From: Ptychodera flava
Lineage: Eukaryota; Hemichordata; Enteropneusta; Ptychoderidae
DNA: 64,000 bases
Assembly: GCF_041260155.1 (NCBI RefSeq)
Contig: NC_091947.1
Coordinates: forward strand, 32,559,528-32,623,527
Direction: 5' to 3'
The position numbers and the translations under genes were made by a program. The notes beneath the pieces are model-generated. The model was given only the letters and a program-made list of their open reading frames with translations, did no database searches and had not been told where the DNA came from. Of the stretch, positions 36,301-45,046 are shown piece by piece (the stretch's first letter is position 1; each line of letters begins with the position of its first letter).

Positions 36301-39300
36301 TTTTGTTATTAATGGTAAATACTAATTTAAGTAAAAATTTGAAACTACTTTCTGAAATGTAATATTTCACTTGAAAGAACAGTATATGTAGAACAAAACG
36401 ACTATTTTTTGCATTATCTATCCTCATTCAAAACTGGCAAGAGTTGAAAGACTGACACTTATAAAAAGCGATCAAAATCATGATTAGCAAATTTCAAATG
36501 CCTCTTACTCAAATGGTAAGAACTTCATTGCCAAACAAAATACCTGTTTTTATAGAGCATTTAAAGAACATAATGTGAAAATTTCAGAAAATTTGACCCA
36601 GCCATAGTGGAGTTTAATTTCTAGTGATTTGCATACATTTGCATTAATGATCACTTCTTTATCACGCAAATTACGTTTGCTTGCCAAGCTGGAAGGTGAA
36701 CCCAACCAATATTTTAATCTTGGGTAAACAAATTTATTAAAATTGAATGAATATTTGCAAAAACGTGATTTTTGAGCGAAACATGCTGTGTTGGGTGCAG
36801 CGCCCTCATATTAGAGTTATTCTAAATCCTGGTCACATGTTAATTAGGCGCCAATCACCTGCCCCTATGCTCGTCAAACCGCCAATGTCTCCAGAACCTG
36901 GGACAGTGGCAACATGGACGCCCTCTGTGTGTCATTCATTTCCACCAATGGGGACTTCACAGCGGCTGTGCTGCTGAAAACTACCATACCGAGGTATTCA
37001 CCATCCTGAACGTCGTTGTTTATGTAGTTGACAACAGCCTGCAAAATGTTTTTGAAACCACAGTTGCTCAGTCTTTCAAACACAACAAACAGCTATTACT
37101 GTTATTAGCCAGGTCGAAAAGGACATTTGCGACAGAACAGATATAAGCGTTAAGTGAATGCATTTCGATAATGATAATACAAAACATTTGCAGCAAAACA
37201 GCGACGGAAACAACTACTGCTACAAGTACTACTACTACTACTACTACTACTAATACTAATACTAATACTAATAATAATAATAATAATAATAATAAAACCT
37301 GTTCAAGTCTATCGATACGTCCAAAACTTCCCATGCTGCCCGAAATATCAAGGACAAGAACAGTTCTCTTGTCTTGACGTTTGACAACCTTAAAGTCGGC
37401 ACAGTTGATGCTACTGATCGTGGTGGATTGGCACCATCTCTGAAATCTACATGGTCGTTCAGAACCTGCAGTAATGTACGATTCAATGAAGCATGAATCC
37501 TTGATTAGTAGAGTTACCTGCAGTAACTATGAACTCATTGTGTAATGAAAGACATTCAGAAGTCGTACAGAAAAGAGTGTTACTTCCACATGTCTGGTCA
37601 TTCATATCAGCTAATATTACATATGTACCACAGATTACCAATATGTTGGCAGCGAAATAAAGTTGGTATTTTCACAGAAAGAGATAATATAATCCCTCTG
37701 TTTTTGGCATTTTCTCAAAACCTGTGACACTTTTATGAGTAATTTAGCTTTCGATTGAGCTAATTATCACTGCTTTTAAATATTTTACTAATCCCTTGCT
37801 TTCAGCAAAACATTTTAGGGAGCCTTCAGTAATTACAGGGTGGGGTGGGCCGGGGGAATTGGGGGAGGGTCACTTTTTAGAAAACAGTTCAAGGGGGAGG
37901 GTCACTTTTTATAAACCTATCTTGGGGGGAGGGTCACTTTGGACAGAAGCTGATTTTATGGCCAAAACTTTGATTGTCCATGTGATATTTCCTGAATAGG
38001 AAATCACCAACAAAATACGCACACACTAATAGACCGCCATGGATAGTGAATTGACATTTGGTGAGATTCCAAAATCAAATTTCTTACACAACCATGGACT
38101 TGTAACCACTCTAGTCTAATCAAGAACAATAATCTTAATAATCAAGCATACATAAATGCACAGATTTATCTAATTTTGTACTGAAAAAAAAATATTCATA
38201 GTTTCATCATAGACCCCAATGCATAGTGAATTGACATTTTGGTGAAATTCCAAAATCAAATTTCTTGCACAACCATGGACTTGTAACCATTCTAGTCTTA
38301 TCAAGAACAATAATGTGAATAATCAAGCATACATAAATGCACAGATTTATCTAATTTTGTACTGAAAAAAAAATTATTCATAGTTTCATCATAGACCCCA
38401 ATGCACAGTGAATCGACATTTTGGTGAAATTCCAAAATCAAATTTCTTGCACAACCATGGACTTGTAACCATTCTAGTCTTATCAAGAACAATAATGTGA
38501 ATAATCAAGCATACATAAATGCACAGATTTATCTAATTTTGTACTGAAAAAAAATTATTCATAGTTTCATCATAGACCCCAATGCATAGTGAATTGACAT
38601 TTTGGTGAAATTCCAAAATCAAATTTCTTGCACAACCATGGACTTGTAACCATTCTAGTCTTATCAAGAACAATAATGTGAATAATCAAGCATACACAAT
38701 GCACAGATTTATCTAATTTTGTACTGAAAAAAAAATTATTCATAGTTTCATCATAGACCCCAATGCATAGTGAATTGACATTTTGGTCAAATTCCAAAAT
38801 CAAATTTCTTGCACAACCATGGACTTGTAACCATTCTAGTCTTATCAAGAACAATAATGTGAATAATCAAGCATACATAAATGCACAGATTTATCTAATT
38901 TTGTACTGAAAAAAAATTATTCATAGTTTCATCATAGACCCCAGAGCATAGTGAATTGACATTTTGGTCAAATTCCAAAATCAAATTTCTTGCACAACCA
39001 TGGACTTGTAACCACTCTAGTCTAATCAAGAAAATTAATATCAATAATCAAGAGTACACAAATGCAAAGATTTACCTATTTTTGTATTAGAAAAAAACTA
39101 TTCATAATTTCATCATAAATACCATGGATAGTGAACCAACTTTTTAGATGAAATTCAGAAATCAATTTCTTGTACACAAATGTTCATTTTACTTCCCTAT
39201 TCAAGCAAAGTACATTTAAATACATTATCAAACATATATAAAATACAGATATAGCATGTTTTGTGGGGGTAAATTGTCAATAATTTGCCTGATAGACTCC

Positions 39301-40918
39301 ATGTATTATGATTTGATATTTTTGGATGAAGCACAAAATCAGCTACATCTTGCCTTCCTATAGTTGCACAAAATATGGTGACCCTCCCTAAACTGTATGA
39401 AATACCATATCTCTTCAAAAATTCTTGCGTGATAAATTGCGACTGTCCCTCCAAAAACACCAGCCCTCCCCTCTGTAATTTGTCCCTAACATAACAATTG
39501 AACCAATTGTTATGTAAATTAGCTGATACTGTTTTAGTTATTCCTGGGGAGAATACCGCAGTGGTTTGGGGGGGGAGGGTCAAGTTTTAGAATGTCGGAC
39601 AAGGGGGAGGGTCACATTTTAGACGGGAGGATTAGGGGGAGGGTCACATTTTACGGTACAGGTGTTCGCGGAATTCCCCCGGCCCACCCCCCCTGTAATT
39701 ACTGAAGGCTCCCTTATGTGTTTTGCCAACTCCAAAGCATTTTGAAAACAGGTCCCGTGCCATTGAATAATGTTTACATAGAAAACAATGGTTAAGAAAT
39801 TATTTCACGCTAAATCATGCAAATTAATTCTCATCTCGTACTACTTTTCTATTGGTAAATATTTGTCGCCCGCTCGTGAACAACAATAAATATTGAAGCA
39901 GATTGTATATCTGTGGAGGAAAATAATTATTACGATTGGCAGAATTGTATATCGAACATTTGGAATCAGAATTTTATTATCAAAGTGAAACTAATATCTC
40001 GGCACAGACGGAACAAAATACTGTGTCTACGATCGGCGAAATCTACGGCGGATAAGCCGTCGACGTCCGCAAGATTTGCTGCGGTCTCGACCGAACACGT
40101 CAAAGCTCTCGTCAGGATTGAAAAAACAAAACACCGTTATGAAAACGCGTCGCGAAGTTGCTGTTTTCAACGACTGGCGTCGAATAATACTCGAGAGCAT
40201 TTCCTCCAGTAGAGCTTTGCCCACGACGTTAAAGTCTTGCCAGATTTTACGTCAGCGTACGGAAATATAGCGACGAAAAGTATGTACTAGATTCGGTATC
40301 AAGTTACCATAATCAGTCTCCAACCAAGATCAACAACGGCAAATAGGGTTGGTCATGGATGTTCAAAAATTTAGTTTTGTACATCAAGGGGTTGATAACA
40401 AATTCAACCCGCGACCGCGCACATCGACAAGCGATGATGAATACCAGGCTCCTCAGACAACGCGGTATTTTTTCCTCGAGATACGGTGTATTCTGTCTGT
40501 ACTTTTCCTCGCTCCGCTCGGAAAAATACTGGCGGCAGAATACACCGTATCCCTCGGGAAACGCTTTCAGAACGCCACAGAACGCTCTCCGAAGCCATGG
40601 GGTTCTGTTATAATATTGAATTTCCCGGAGAGATTCTTCACCAAAACGATAACAAGGCGCCTGATATGGATTACTCTCTGATGATTTCTGATAAAACGTT
40701 GGTACGCGAGCATGTATGTAAGACTTACCTCCCAAACACTCTTATAGTTGCACTGGACGTTTTGCTTGGTAGGTGCCTCATAGTTGTGAACCATGCCGGA
40801 CGAGTCACTATTATTCTCGCTGTCACAAAAGTGCATCATCTGTTGAAGAACATCAAATGTCGTGTCAGCAAGGACAGAAAGGGTTTCGGTTATACATTTC
40901 AATAAACTCTGTATGACA

Positions 40919-40994
<76 letters not shown>

Positions 40995-43900
40995 TTTTAG
41001 TAAGATATTTTCAAAGCTCAACTTAGTATCTTTGCAAAAAAGTCCTGACGGAATACTTACGTGTGATATCATTTTAGACATGAACACCAAAGGAGCAGAA
41101 TTTTATGTTATCTAAACTCCAGACTACTATCAAATAACACTTTCTATTTTTAAATGAAAATATGTGATTGCTACCAAGATATAGCATGCTAGTCTTAGAT
41201 TTATCTACATTTTGATGTCCATATTTGAGCTATTTTACAGCGACTATCGGAGATGGGGAAACAAAAATGTTATTTCCGCAAGTTTATAAACTCACGTAGG
41301 GTAAAAACTGTTTGTACATGATGGAAGCGCTGTATCCCCCAGTTTGCCAAGAATCAAAAAAGCGACAACCATCCTCTTCTCCCGTTGTTGGTTCACCATT
41401 CTGCACCTGACACTCTGGGGACCATTCTCCTGTGTTACACAAGCCGAAGTTAAAAATAGGTGAGAGAAGAGAATGAATTTAGATGTTGAAAAACACGCGA
41501 GTAAAAGAAATACCCAACTGATGCATATCGCTGTTCCACTGTTAATGGCGACTGAAGATCTAATGACGACTGTAAATTCAAAATCTTGTCAAACAACAAA
41601 GCTTCTCGGGTTCTGCTCAAGAAGAAGTCTTTTACAAATAAGTCCTGTTGCCAAGAGGTACGTTAAGTTTCAATGCAGTGTGTTTTATTGAATTAAGGTT
41701 CCAACACAAGAAATTGAACTTTTAAGTTAACATTTCTCTAGTGGTTAGCAAGCTCGGAACCCCCGTAAATTATATATTTTTGCTTTGCTATATTTTTTGT
41801 TTCAATGCTTTGAGATATTAGGGGCTGAAATTTGTGTGAGTACAAATTGTCCGAAGGATCTTCCAAAGTGTCTCAGAATTTTTAAAACCTTCTAAAACAA
41901 TTTTTATGCCAGAAAAACTTCCAGAGCGATTAATTTAACCCTAGTTGATTTAATATAAAAAATCTGGGACAATCTTTAAAAGAGCGTTGTGACAGTTTGC
42001 ATTCCAGAAAGTTTGAGTCAGATATTTTGAATAATTGAGACTAAACATGGGGAAAATCGATTTTTTAAAGGTTATGCAAATTACCTGTCACATGATAGTT
42101 ATGTAAACAATGGTGACACTGTTGTTACCAAAATGTTCCCTATATTTAGGCTTTCAGAAAATGTACAGTTTACGGGGGTTCTGATATCATTAACCACCTG
42201 AGAATTGTTAGATTAAAAAGGTCAATTTCTTGTCTTGGAACCTTAATGTTGGGTTCAGCAAGTACGCAAGATCTTTTTATATATTACCTCTTTGTTTGCC
42301 TGTTTGTGTTACATTGTCTGTTTGTCCCTTTCTTAACTTTATAAAGACCAACATTTACTTGGACAATTTACTCGGTATACAACACTTGCAATCTATTTGC
42401 AAAGTATTGTTTACTCATGACAAATGCTCATGACAAATGCTAAGTGATTCATGTTATATCGAACACTGCAACCTACCTTGGATAGCCAGTGAACAACGAG
42501 TTGCCTCGACGGTTCCACTACTTGATGTATAATATATTGGATCCCTTGATCTTCTTGGATACTCGTCGTAAACACCGTAACGAAGGTGACCCCACTCGTG
42601 AACGACCAACTAAATCGGAAAGCAAACCTTGTTATACACTATATTGTTTCAGTCGCACGGTTTCATATTTAAATCATCACGAGTGAAAAATATATACATA
42701 TTTCTGTTCTATTTTTTACGATTTTGATTTGTTTATTTACTACTTATTTCTGACAGAGCTGGGCTGCCCGGCTAACGTCCTGTTACATTGTCATTTCTAC
42801 ACTGTGAGATGTACCTACCTTTCCCGCGGTTCCGTATAGACGTTGCACAGATGGATCCATTATGTACTGTGGCGTGAGATGCATGTATCTGCCACTGACC
42901 CCACATTCCGGTATACCGGCTACATAGGGTGTATTACCAAGTCCTTCGCGACCTTCTGCAATGATGATGTTACTCTTGTCGTATCTTTCCGAGGTCAATG
43001 GATCGTAGCTTGGTGAGTCAGACCAATTTTTCGGAACTGAGATTGTGATATTTTTAAAGTACGAACGGTTTCTAAAGTAAGCAAACGGGAAATTGTAAGT
43101 CATTTATTGACGGATCATATTTTTCTGTATTATGAAGATTAGGTTTGTCTTTTTCAACATAGAAACAATTCACATATATGTTGTGCTACTTCTTGACTGA
43201 AATATTATAGGAAAAATGGTATCTGGTGACAACATTGGATCGTGTCATGGAACAATAGACATGCAAACGTCGAACATTCGATATTTTCTTTTTGCCGGTC
43301 TTTTACAAATAAAATGGGGGCAGGTTTATCAAAGTAAATGTCCCTAAGCACTCTCAAACAATAAGCAGATATAAACTGAAAATCCCCCGTCTTTTATTAT
43401 ATGTTGGGATGCCGTACATAATTATCATAGTTGTGACACATCGGTGACGATCATTGTAAGTTATGGCTCCAAAAATTTAAAAAAAAGGCAGTCGATTTAA
43501 ACCATGACAGACAGACATCTTGATATAGATCACAAGACAGTGTCTTCCCACGTTTTAGCCGCATGCTTAAAGGGATACAGTCGTCGGAACTGCGCTCTAA
43601 GGTCGTGTGGGACCCATACGACCAATGAAAACACTGTATCCAAGGTACGATGGCAATTGATGAAAGGTAAGACATGTATGTCAAAATCTACATCGTATAA
43701 TTTAAATGTTGCAGCTATGAAGATGAGGTGCATCTAGATATCATACACAAAATACATTTGTTTGCAAACAAGAAACTCGCACAGGCGCAATGGCCCGAGA
43801 CACGCGCTGGAAGAACGCAGCGACACGCAATATACAGTGTATATCAGAACTTTTTAACCATAAGAGACTGACTTATGCGATTTGTTACATTTGTCTGCCT

Positions 43901-45046
43901 TGCTTGATCTTGCTGAGATAGAAGTTCTGCAATTTGTGGATAACTATCAGCTATCTATTCCATTTCTAAATAGCGTTGCTTTGATATTTTAACCTCACCA
44001 TATTAACTCATTTCAATTATTTTCATTCTTTTTTTCTTTAAGGTAGAACGCACCGGGGACAGACGTTCGGACTCTCAAACTTTTACAATTCTCTCCGGAT
44101 ATACCAAATGTGGGGGTTCATTTAAAGCTCTTGGTGAAAGAAAACTTTACACCGGCTTAGTTCTTCGAAATTCGAAAATTTTTATTTTTCCCCATAGAGT
44201 TAACACAGGGATGGCGGCCATTTTGAATTTCTAATATCGGTAAATCTTGGGTAAATTGTTTCTCTAGTACCAAAATTTGCACGGTGACCCTCTATTTTTA
44301 TTCTTGATTTTGAAAGAGAATGATTGAAATATTCCTTGAGGAAAGTTATAGCAAAAGTTTAAGTCTTTCACCTTCGAGGTGCATAGTACCTTAAAGAGGA
44401 AGAATTACATTACCTTATTCGTTTCCCTACAGATATATTGAAGAATAATGCATTTGCCATGCAAGCAAATTTATTGTGTGTAATAAATATGTAATGTTCT
44501 TGAACACAAACGATTTCAATTCCAGACAAAATTCGGCTGTCAACGATAACATTTGTCATTACCTATACATACTGACTGCGTTCACAAGTTAAACACTAGG
44601 CACTTCGTCTTGATACGATTTTGAGAGTAAAAAAATGAATGATATTTTACAAACAGAAAATAAACAAAAAGTGACAGCATTAACAAGATTTAAGCTTAAT
44701 CTGCAACTGTTTAATCTATTTGCGCTTTGTGTCTGGAGAATTTAAATCATAATTATCATGGATTCAATCAGTTGATGCAGCCGATGAAGATTCTAAAGAA
44801 AGGAATATTTTACCTCGTTGCCGTGTAAAGATCGGCCGACCCAGCGGTGAACACCTCTTTGATTTTTTCAATCAGTTCTTGATTTTCAGCCACACCTTCG
44901 TCTATGCCGATGAGAATTCCTATATACCCGTTATTGTCGAGAGATATTACTCCACTGGAATGCATACAACAGTCAACTTCACGGTTGATCCATGACAGAG
45001 AAACTAGTGTAGGTATAAACCAGACTATGTCGACCTTGGACCACAT
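21146..45046 (-). CDS. CLCA-family protein (calcium-activated chloride channel regulator-like), 16 coding exons
   Basis: Exons, 5' to 3': 45046-44814, 43071-42819, 42609-42477, 41429-41296, 40839-40729, 37465-37299, 37038-36859, 32929-32808, 32165-32003, 31587-31322, 30426-30249, 29814-29642, 27880-27713, 22464-22336, 21959-21795, 21378-21146. All internal borders are GT-AG and phases agree throughout. The product is about 936 residues, like vertebrate CLCAs (about 900-940). It has an N-CLCA domain with zinc-protease motif [14 protein letters not shown] (166-179), a VWA domain (about 320-490) with MIDAS residues D328, S330, S332, a later T and D in TDGE, a beta-rich region (500-860) and one membrane segment (about 897-921). 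Vertebrate CLCAs self-cleave through HExxH, and the VWA of CLCA1 stabilises TMEM16A; the same role here is inference. Exons 6, 7 and 13 each lack one base relative to the family reading frame. Confidence 0.92.
21795..21959 (-). CDS. CLCA-like gene, exon 15
   Basis: Codes for residues 805-859, [19 protein letters not shown] to [31 protein letters not shown] continues the fibronectin-like fold. Acceptor AATTGAAG, donor ACAG/GTGAGA, phase 1. The duplicate 15' is one base shorter, at a C run. Confidence 0.93.
22336..22464 (-). CDS. CLCA-like gene, exon 14
   Basis: Codes for residues 762-804, [18 protein letters not shown] to [11 protein letters not shown], matching PPGQITDLKA and LTWTAPGDDYDHG of CLCA1 (fibronectin-like domain). 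Acceptor CGTTACAG, donor AATG/GTAAGT, phase 1. The duplicate at 13199-13071 has equal length. Confidence 0.95.
22940..23035 (-). repeat. tRNA-like segment in unit 1
   Basis: On the minus strand it has a B-box-like GGGTTCGACCCCC in a good T-arm (CTGGG...CCCGG), an anticodon-like GCTTCACATGC and a poor A box before it. The nine bases CATGTGAAG are repeated three times in the anticodon region, so it cannot fold as a normal tRNA. Probably the head of a tRNA-derived SINE or a decayed tRNA. Confidence 0.5.
24962..25042 (-). repeat. tRNA-like segment in unit 2
   Basis: Same segment as in unit 1 but with a single CATGTGAAG. The minus strand shows GCTTCACATGC (anticodon-like CAC) and GGGTTCGACCCCC. 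The acceptor stem and A box are not convincing, so a working tRNA gene is unlikely. Confidence 0.5.
26732..26878. repeat. 147-base palindrome, apex CGCTTCGCTCG
   Basis: Arms TTTGTGTCGGGTGAAG...GACCAAATTGTCGGAA and the inverted partner ending CTTCACCCGATACAAA meet at CTCGCTTCGCTCG (near 26804). Inner arms of about 40 bases are perfect. Interstitial CTAACCCTAACCCTAA lies about 40 bases to the left. Confidence 0.92.
27109..27255. repeat. Second copy of the 147-base palindrome
   Basis: Identical layout 377 bases downstream, with only a few base differences (for example CCCCACTGTACTTC for CCCTCACTGAACTTC in the right arm). It was duplicated with the flanking element end. Confidence 0.92.
27713..27880 (-). 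CDS. CLCA-like gene, exon 13 (one base short)
   Basis: [19 protein letters not shown] opens in phase with exon 12; [14 protein letters not shown] closes in phase with exon 14. The frame changes at GACCCAACGTTGAC; with AAA instead of AA it reads [12 protein letters not shown]. The FxRxxxGGS segment matches FSRTSSGGS of CLCA1. The duplicate 13' keeps CCAAACG but is broken at the next codon. Donor ACCT/GTGATG, phase 1. Confidence 0.85.
28180..29377. mobile_element. 1.2-kb element with terminal ATAAATGTAATAA arrays (CLCA intron 12)
   Basis: It begins TGTAACCTCTATAAATG and ends in the inverse, CATTTATGGAGGTTACA. Both ends consist of degenerate 18-20-base units with core ATAAATGTAATAA, inverted with respect to each other, enclosing about 600 unique bases. 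The flanks GTGGCG and GTGGTG may be an imperfect target duplication. No coding frame. The same family is at 16772-17965. Confidence 0.75.
29642..29814 (-). CDS. CLCA-like gene, exon 12
   Basis: Codes for residues 648-705: [16 protein letters not shown], then [20 protein letters not shown], the best conserved C-terminal motif of the family (LLDNGAGADATKDDGVYSRYF in CLCA1), and TGRYSAK. Acceptor CATTTAG, donor CAAG/GTGGGT, phase 0. Confidence 0.95.
30249..30426 (-). CDS. CLCA-like gene, exon 11
   Basis: Codes for residues 589-647, [18 protein letters not shown] to [13 protein letters not shown]. Same length (178 bases) as its duplicate 14870-14693, where the lysine codon has become TAG. Acceptor TTTTCAAG, donor CAAG/GTAAAG, phase 1. 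Confidence 0.93.
30670..31005 (+). mobile_element. AAGGTAGAACGCACC-type MITE, degenerate copy (CLCA intron 10)
   Basis: It shares GGGACAGA, GGACTCTCAAACTTT, GAGTTAACACAGAGATGG and GGTAGCAAAATTTGCAC with the better preserved copy at 44040-44392. Terminal repeats are eroded. Confidence 0.7.
31322..31587 (-). CDS. CLCA-like gene, exon 10
   Basis: Codes for residues 500-588, ending [30 protein letters not shown] and LELPDGSFI align with VIVDSTVGKDTLFLI and LWDPSGQ of CLCA1. Acceptor CATCGCAG, donor ACAG/GTAAAG, phase 0. Its duplicate (10') at 15410-15189 is eroded. Confidence 0.93.
32003..32165 (-). CDS. CLCA-like gene, exon 9
   Basis: Codes for residues 446-499: [18 protein letters not shown] and [17 protein letters not shown], matching the end of the VWA domain (HTVALG, LSKMTGG) of CLCA1. 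Acceptor CTCTTAG, donor CAAG/GTATGT, phase 1. Confidence 0.92.
32808..32929 (-). CDS. CLCA-like gene, exon 8 (VWA)
   Basis: Codes for residues 405-445, [14 protein letters not shown] to ANVTSQ, with [12 protein letters not shown], the last MIDAS aspartate (ILLTDGEDNT in relatives). The acceptor CCAAAAAG has a weak pyrimidine tract, but phase 2 fits exon 7 exactly. Donor CCAG/GTATGG. Confidence 0.88.
32930..33715. other. Intron 7 sequence, nothing recognised
   Basis: AT-rich sequence between exon 8 and the 1.3-kb inverted-repeat element; no repeat or exon recognised. Confidence 0.4.
33716..34997. mobile_element. 1.3-kb inverted-repeat element with TGTA array (CLCA intron 7)
   Basis: The ends AGCTACTATAGACTATAG (33716) and GTCTATAGTAGCT (34985-34997) are inverted. 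It contains (TGTA)n at 33773-33830 after a GTCCGTC-rich segment, and two copies of an AAACCGCTGGTCAGACAGCT motif (34017 and 34880), also found near 48300. No recognisable transposase. Confidence 0.6.
33773..33830. repeat. (TGTA)n microsatellite
   Basis: About 14 tetranucleotide units inside the element at 33716-34997. Confidence 0.95.
35622..36205. repeat. 38-base minisatellite with a hairpin in every unit (CLCA intron 7)
   Basis: About 15 copies of a 38-base unit, GTCAGTTGCAGGACATGTCT followed by TGCAACTGAGGTGGGTGT. Each unit holds the imperfect palindrome CAGTTGCA-GGACATGTCT-TGCAACTG. Two units are shorter or altered (near 35950 and 36200). Open frames here are a consequence of the repeat. 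Confidence 0.93.
36206..36858. other. Rest of intron 7, nothing recognised
   Basis: AT-rich sequence between the minisatellite and exon 7, without recognisable features. Confidence 0.4.
36859..37038 (-). CDS. CLCA-like gene, exon 7 (VWA middle, one base short)
   Basis: [20 protein letters not shown] runs to [11 protein letters not shown]; the expected [17 protein letters not shown] then continues in another frame. The shift falls at TTGCCACTG, where one more A restores LPTVPG. The T of LTSIG is the conserved VWA threonine. Acceptor TTTTGCAG, donor GCAG/GTGATT, phase 1. Confidence 0.88.
37224..37298. repeat. (TAC)n/(TAA)n microsatellite at the exon 6 donor
   Basis: ACT then AAT triplets on the plus strand, beginning directly after the GT donor of exon 6. 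In the transcript the intron therefore starts GTTTTATTATTATT, a length-variable tract right at the splice site. Confidence 0.93.
37299..37465 (-). CDS. CLCA-like gene, exon 6 (VWA start, one base short)
   Basis: Begins [18 protein letters not shown] in frame with exon 5 and ends [19 protein letters not shown] in frame with exon 7, but these are in different frames. The shift falls near CCGACTTTAAGG; one more T would give [18 protein letters not shown], which lines up residue for residue with CLCA1. DISGS is the first MIDAS element. Donor CAG/GTTTTATT leads straight into a TAA/TAC microsatellite. Confidence 0.9.
37818..39713. mobile_element. 1.9-kb inverted-repeat element carrying a satellite (CLCA intron 5)
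   Basis: Terminal inverted repeats of about 42 bases: GGGAGCCTTCAGTAATTACA at 37818 and its inverse ending CTGAAGGCTCCC at 39713, continuing through GGTGGGCCGGGGGAATT. TTA flanks both ends, a likely 3-base target duplication. Next to each end are GGGGGAGGGTCACTTTT repeats, and the middle is a 181-base tandem array. No transposase. The end grammar TTA/GGGA...TCCC/TTA is shared with 55106-57047. Confidence 0.82.
38029..39130. repeat. 181-base tandem satellite, about six units
   Basis: The marker CATAGACCCCAATGCA recurs at 38208, 38390, 38571, 38752, 38933 and, degraded, 39114, giving periods of 181-182. The outer units (from 38029 and beyond 39000) are the most diverged, as expected for unequal exchange within an array. 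Confidence 0.92.
40033..40270 (+). pseudogene. Crypton-type recombinase N-terminal fragment (CLCA intron 5)
   Basis: Antisense to the host gene. [14 protein letters not shown] is followed, after one frame change, by [20 protein letters not shown]. This is the same helical N-terminal pattern as at 594, 4357 and 52040: RFxxxS, a basic KxT stretch, then AVxVFxxW. Beyond about 40190 the similarity fades, and the long palindrome at 40470-40561 follows 200 bases later. No catalytic domain. Confidence 0.55.
40470..40561. repeat. 92-base palindrome, apex CTCGCTCCGCTCG
   Basis: TTTTCCTCGAGATACGGTGT pairs with its partner ending TACACCGTATCCCTCGGGAA; the inner arms TTTTCCTCG/CTCGGAAAA close on CTCCG. 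Lies in intron 5, downstream of the recombinase fragment. The arms contain CCCTCGGG-like joints as in the other palindromes. Confidence 0.88.
40729..40839 (-). CDS. CLCA-like gene, exon 5
   Basis: Codes for residues 252-288, [12 protein letters not shown] to [19 protein letters not shown] matches EAPNKQNQKCN of CLCA1 almost exactly. This is the end of the N-CLCA domain. Acceptor TTCAACAG, donor GGAG/GTAAGT, phase 0. The (GA)n tract about 80 bases upstream lies in intron 4. Confidence 0.95.
40921..40990. repeat. (TC)n microsatellite
   Basis: About 35 uninterrupted CT units, in intron 4 about 80 bases upstream of the exon 5 acceptor. On the transcribed strand it is (GA)n. Confidence 0.97.
41296..41429 (-). 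CDS. CLCA-like gene, exon 4
   Basis: Codes for residues 207-251: cysteine-containing [12 protein letters not shown], then [20 protein letters not shown], which aligns with CEFVLQSRQTEKASIMFAQ of CLCA1. Acceptor AACACAG, donor CTAC/GTGAGT, phase 0. Confidence 0.92.
41693..42246. mobile_element. TTAA-flanked MITE (CLCA intron 3)
   Basis: TTAA-GGTTCCAACACAAGAAAT at the left and ATTTCTTGTCTTGGAACC-TTAA at the right are inverted repeats about 77 bases long, reaching CCCCCGTAAA. The interior of about 400 bases has no frame. A TTAA target site points to piggyBac- or Kolobok-type mobilisation; which one cannot be told. Confidence 0.82.
42477..42609 (-). CDS. CLCA-like gene, exon 3 (metalloprotease motif)
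   Basis: Codes for residues 163-206. It opens [17 protein letters not shown], the HExxH zinc site with the downstream acidic ligand region conserved in CLCAs (HEWAHLRWGVFDEY in CLCA1). All key residues are present, so self-cleaving activity may be kept. Acceptor GATTTAG, donor CAAG/GTAGGT, phase 1. Confidence 0.95.
42819..43071 (-). CDS. CLCA-like gene, exon 2
   Basis: Codes for residues 78-162, from [17 protein letters not shown] to [11 protein letters not shown]. This is the middle of the N-CLCA domain; the [15 protein letters not shown] segment matches the conserved CGEKGERIHLTPDF of vertebrates. Acceptor ACTTTAG, donor AAAG/GTAGGT, phase 0. Confidence 0.93.
44040..44392 (+). mobile_element. 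AAGGTAGAACGCACC-type MITE (CLCA intron 1)
   Basis: It starts AAGGTAGAACGCACC and ends GGTGCATAGTACCTT, 353 bases. Related copies are at 30670-31005 (same strand, degraded) and 61312-61605 (opposite strand). Contains GAGTTAACACAGGGATGGC in the middle. Confidence 0.8.
44814..45046 (-). CDS. CLCA-like gene, exon 1
   Basis: Codes for residues 1-77 plus two bases. [20 protein letters not shown] aligns with the start of mature CLCAs (NSLIQLNNNGYEGIVVAID in CLCA1). The hydrophobic [16 protein letters not shown] after the first methionine could be a signal peptide, though a poor one. An alternative is a separate signal-peptide exon spliced to a possible acceptor at GCATTCCAG just upstream of SGVISL. 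Donor GAG/GTAAAATA, phase 2. Confidence 0.8.

Noticed and set aside
37171-37377. Threonine/asparagine-rich frame
   Set aside because: Translation of the TAC/TAA microsatellite overlapping, on the other strand, exon 6 of the CLCA-like gene.
39197-39583. 128-codon minus-strand frame
   Set aside because: Lies in the non-coding right part of the 37818-39713 element, with no domain; likely chance.
43495-43740. Possible MITE (GGGATACAGT / ACTGTATCC at 43574 and 43628)
   Set aside because: The inverted match is only about 9 bases and there is no target duplication or second copy to support a boundary.
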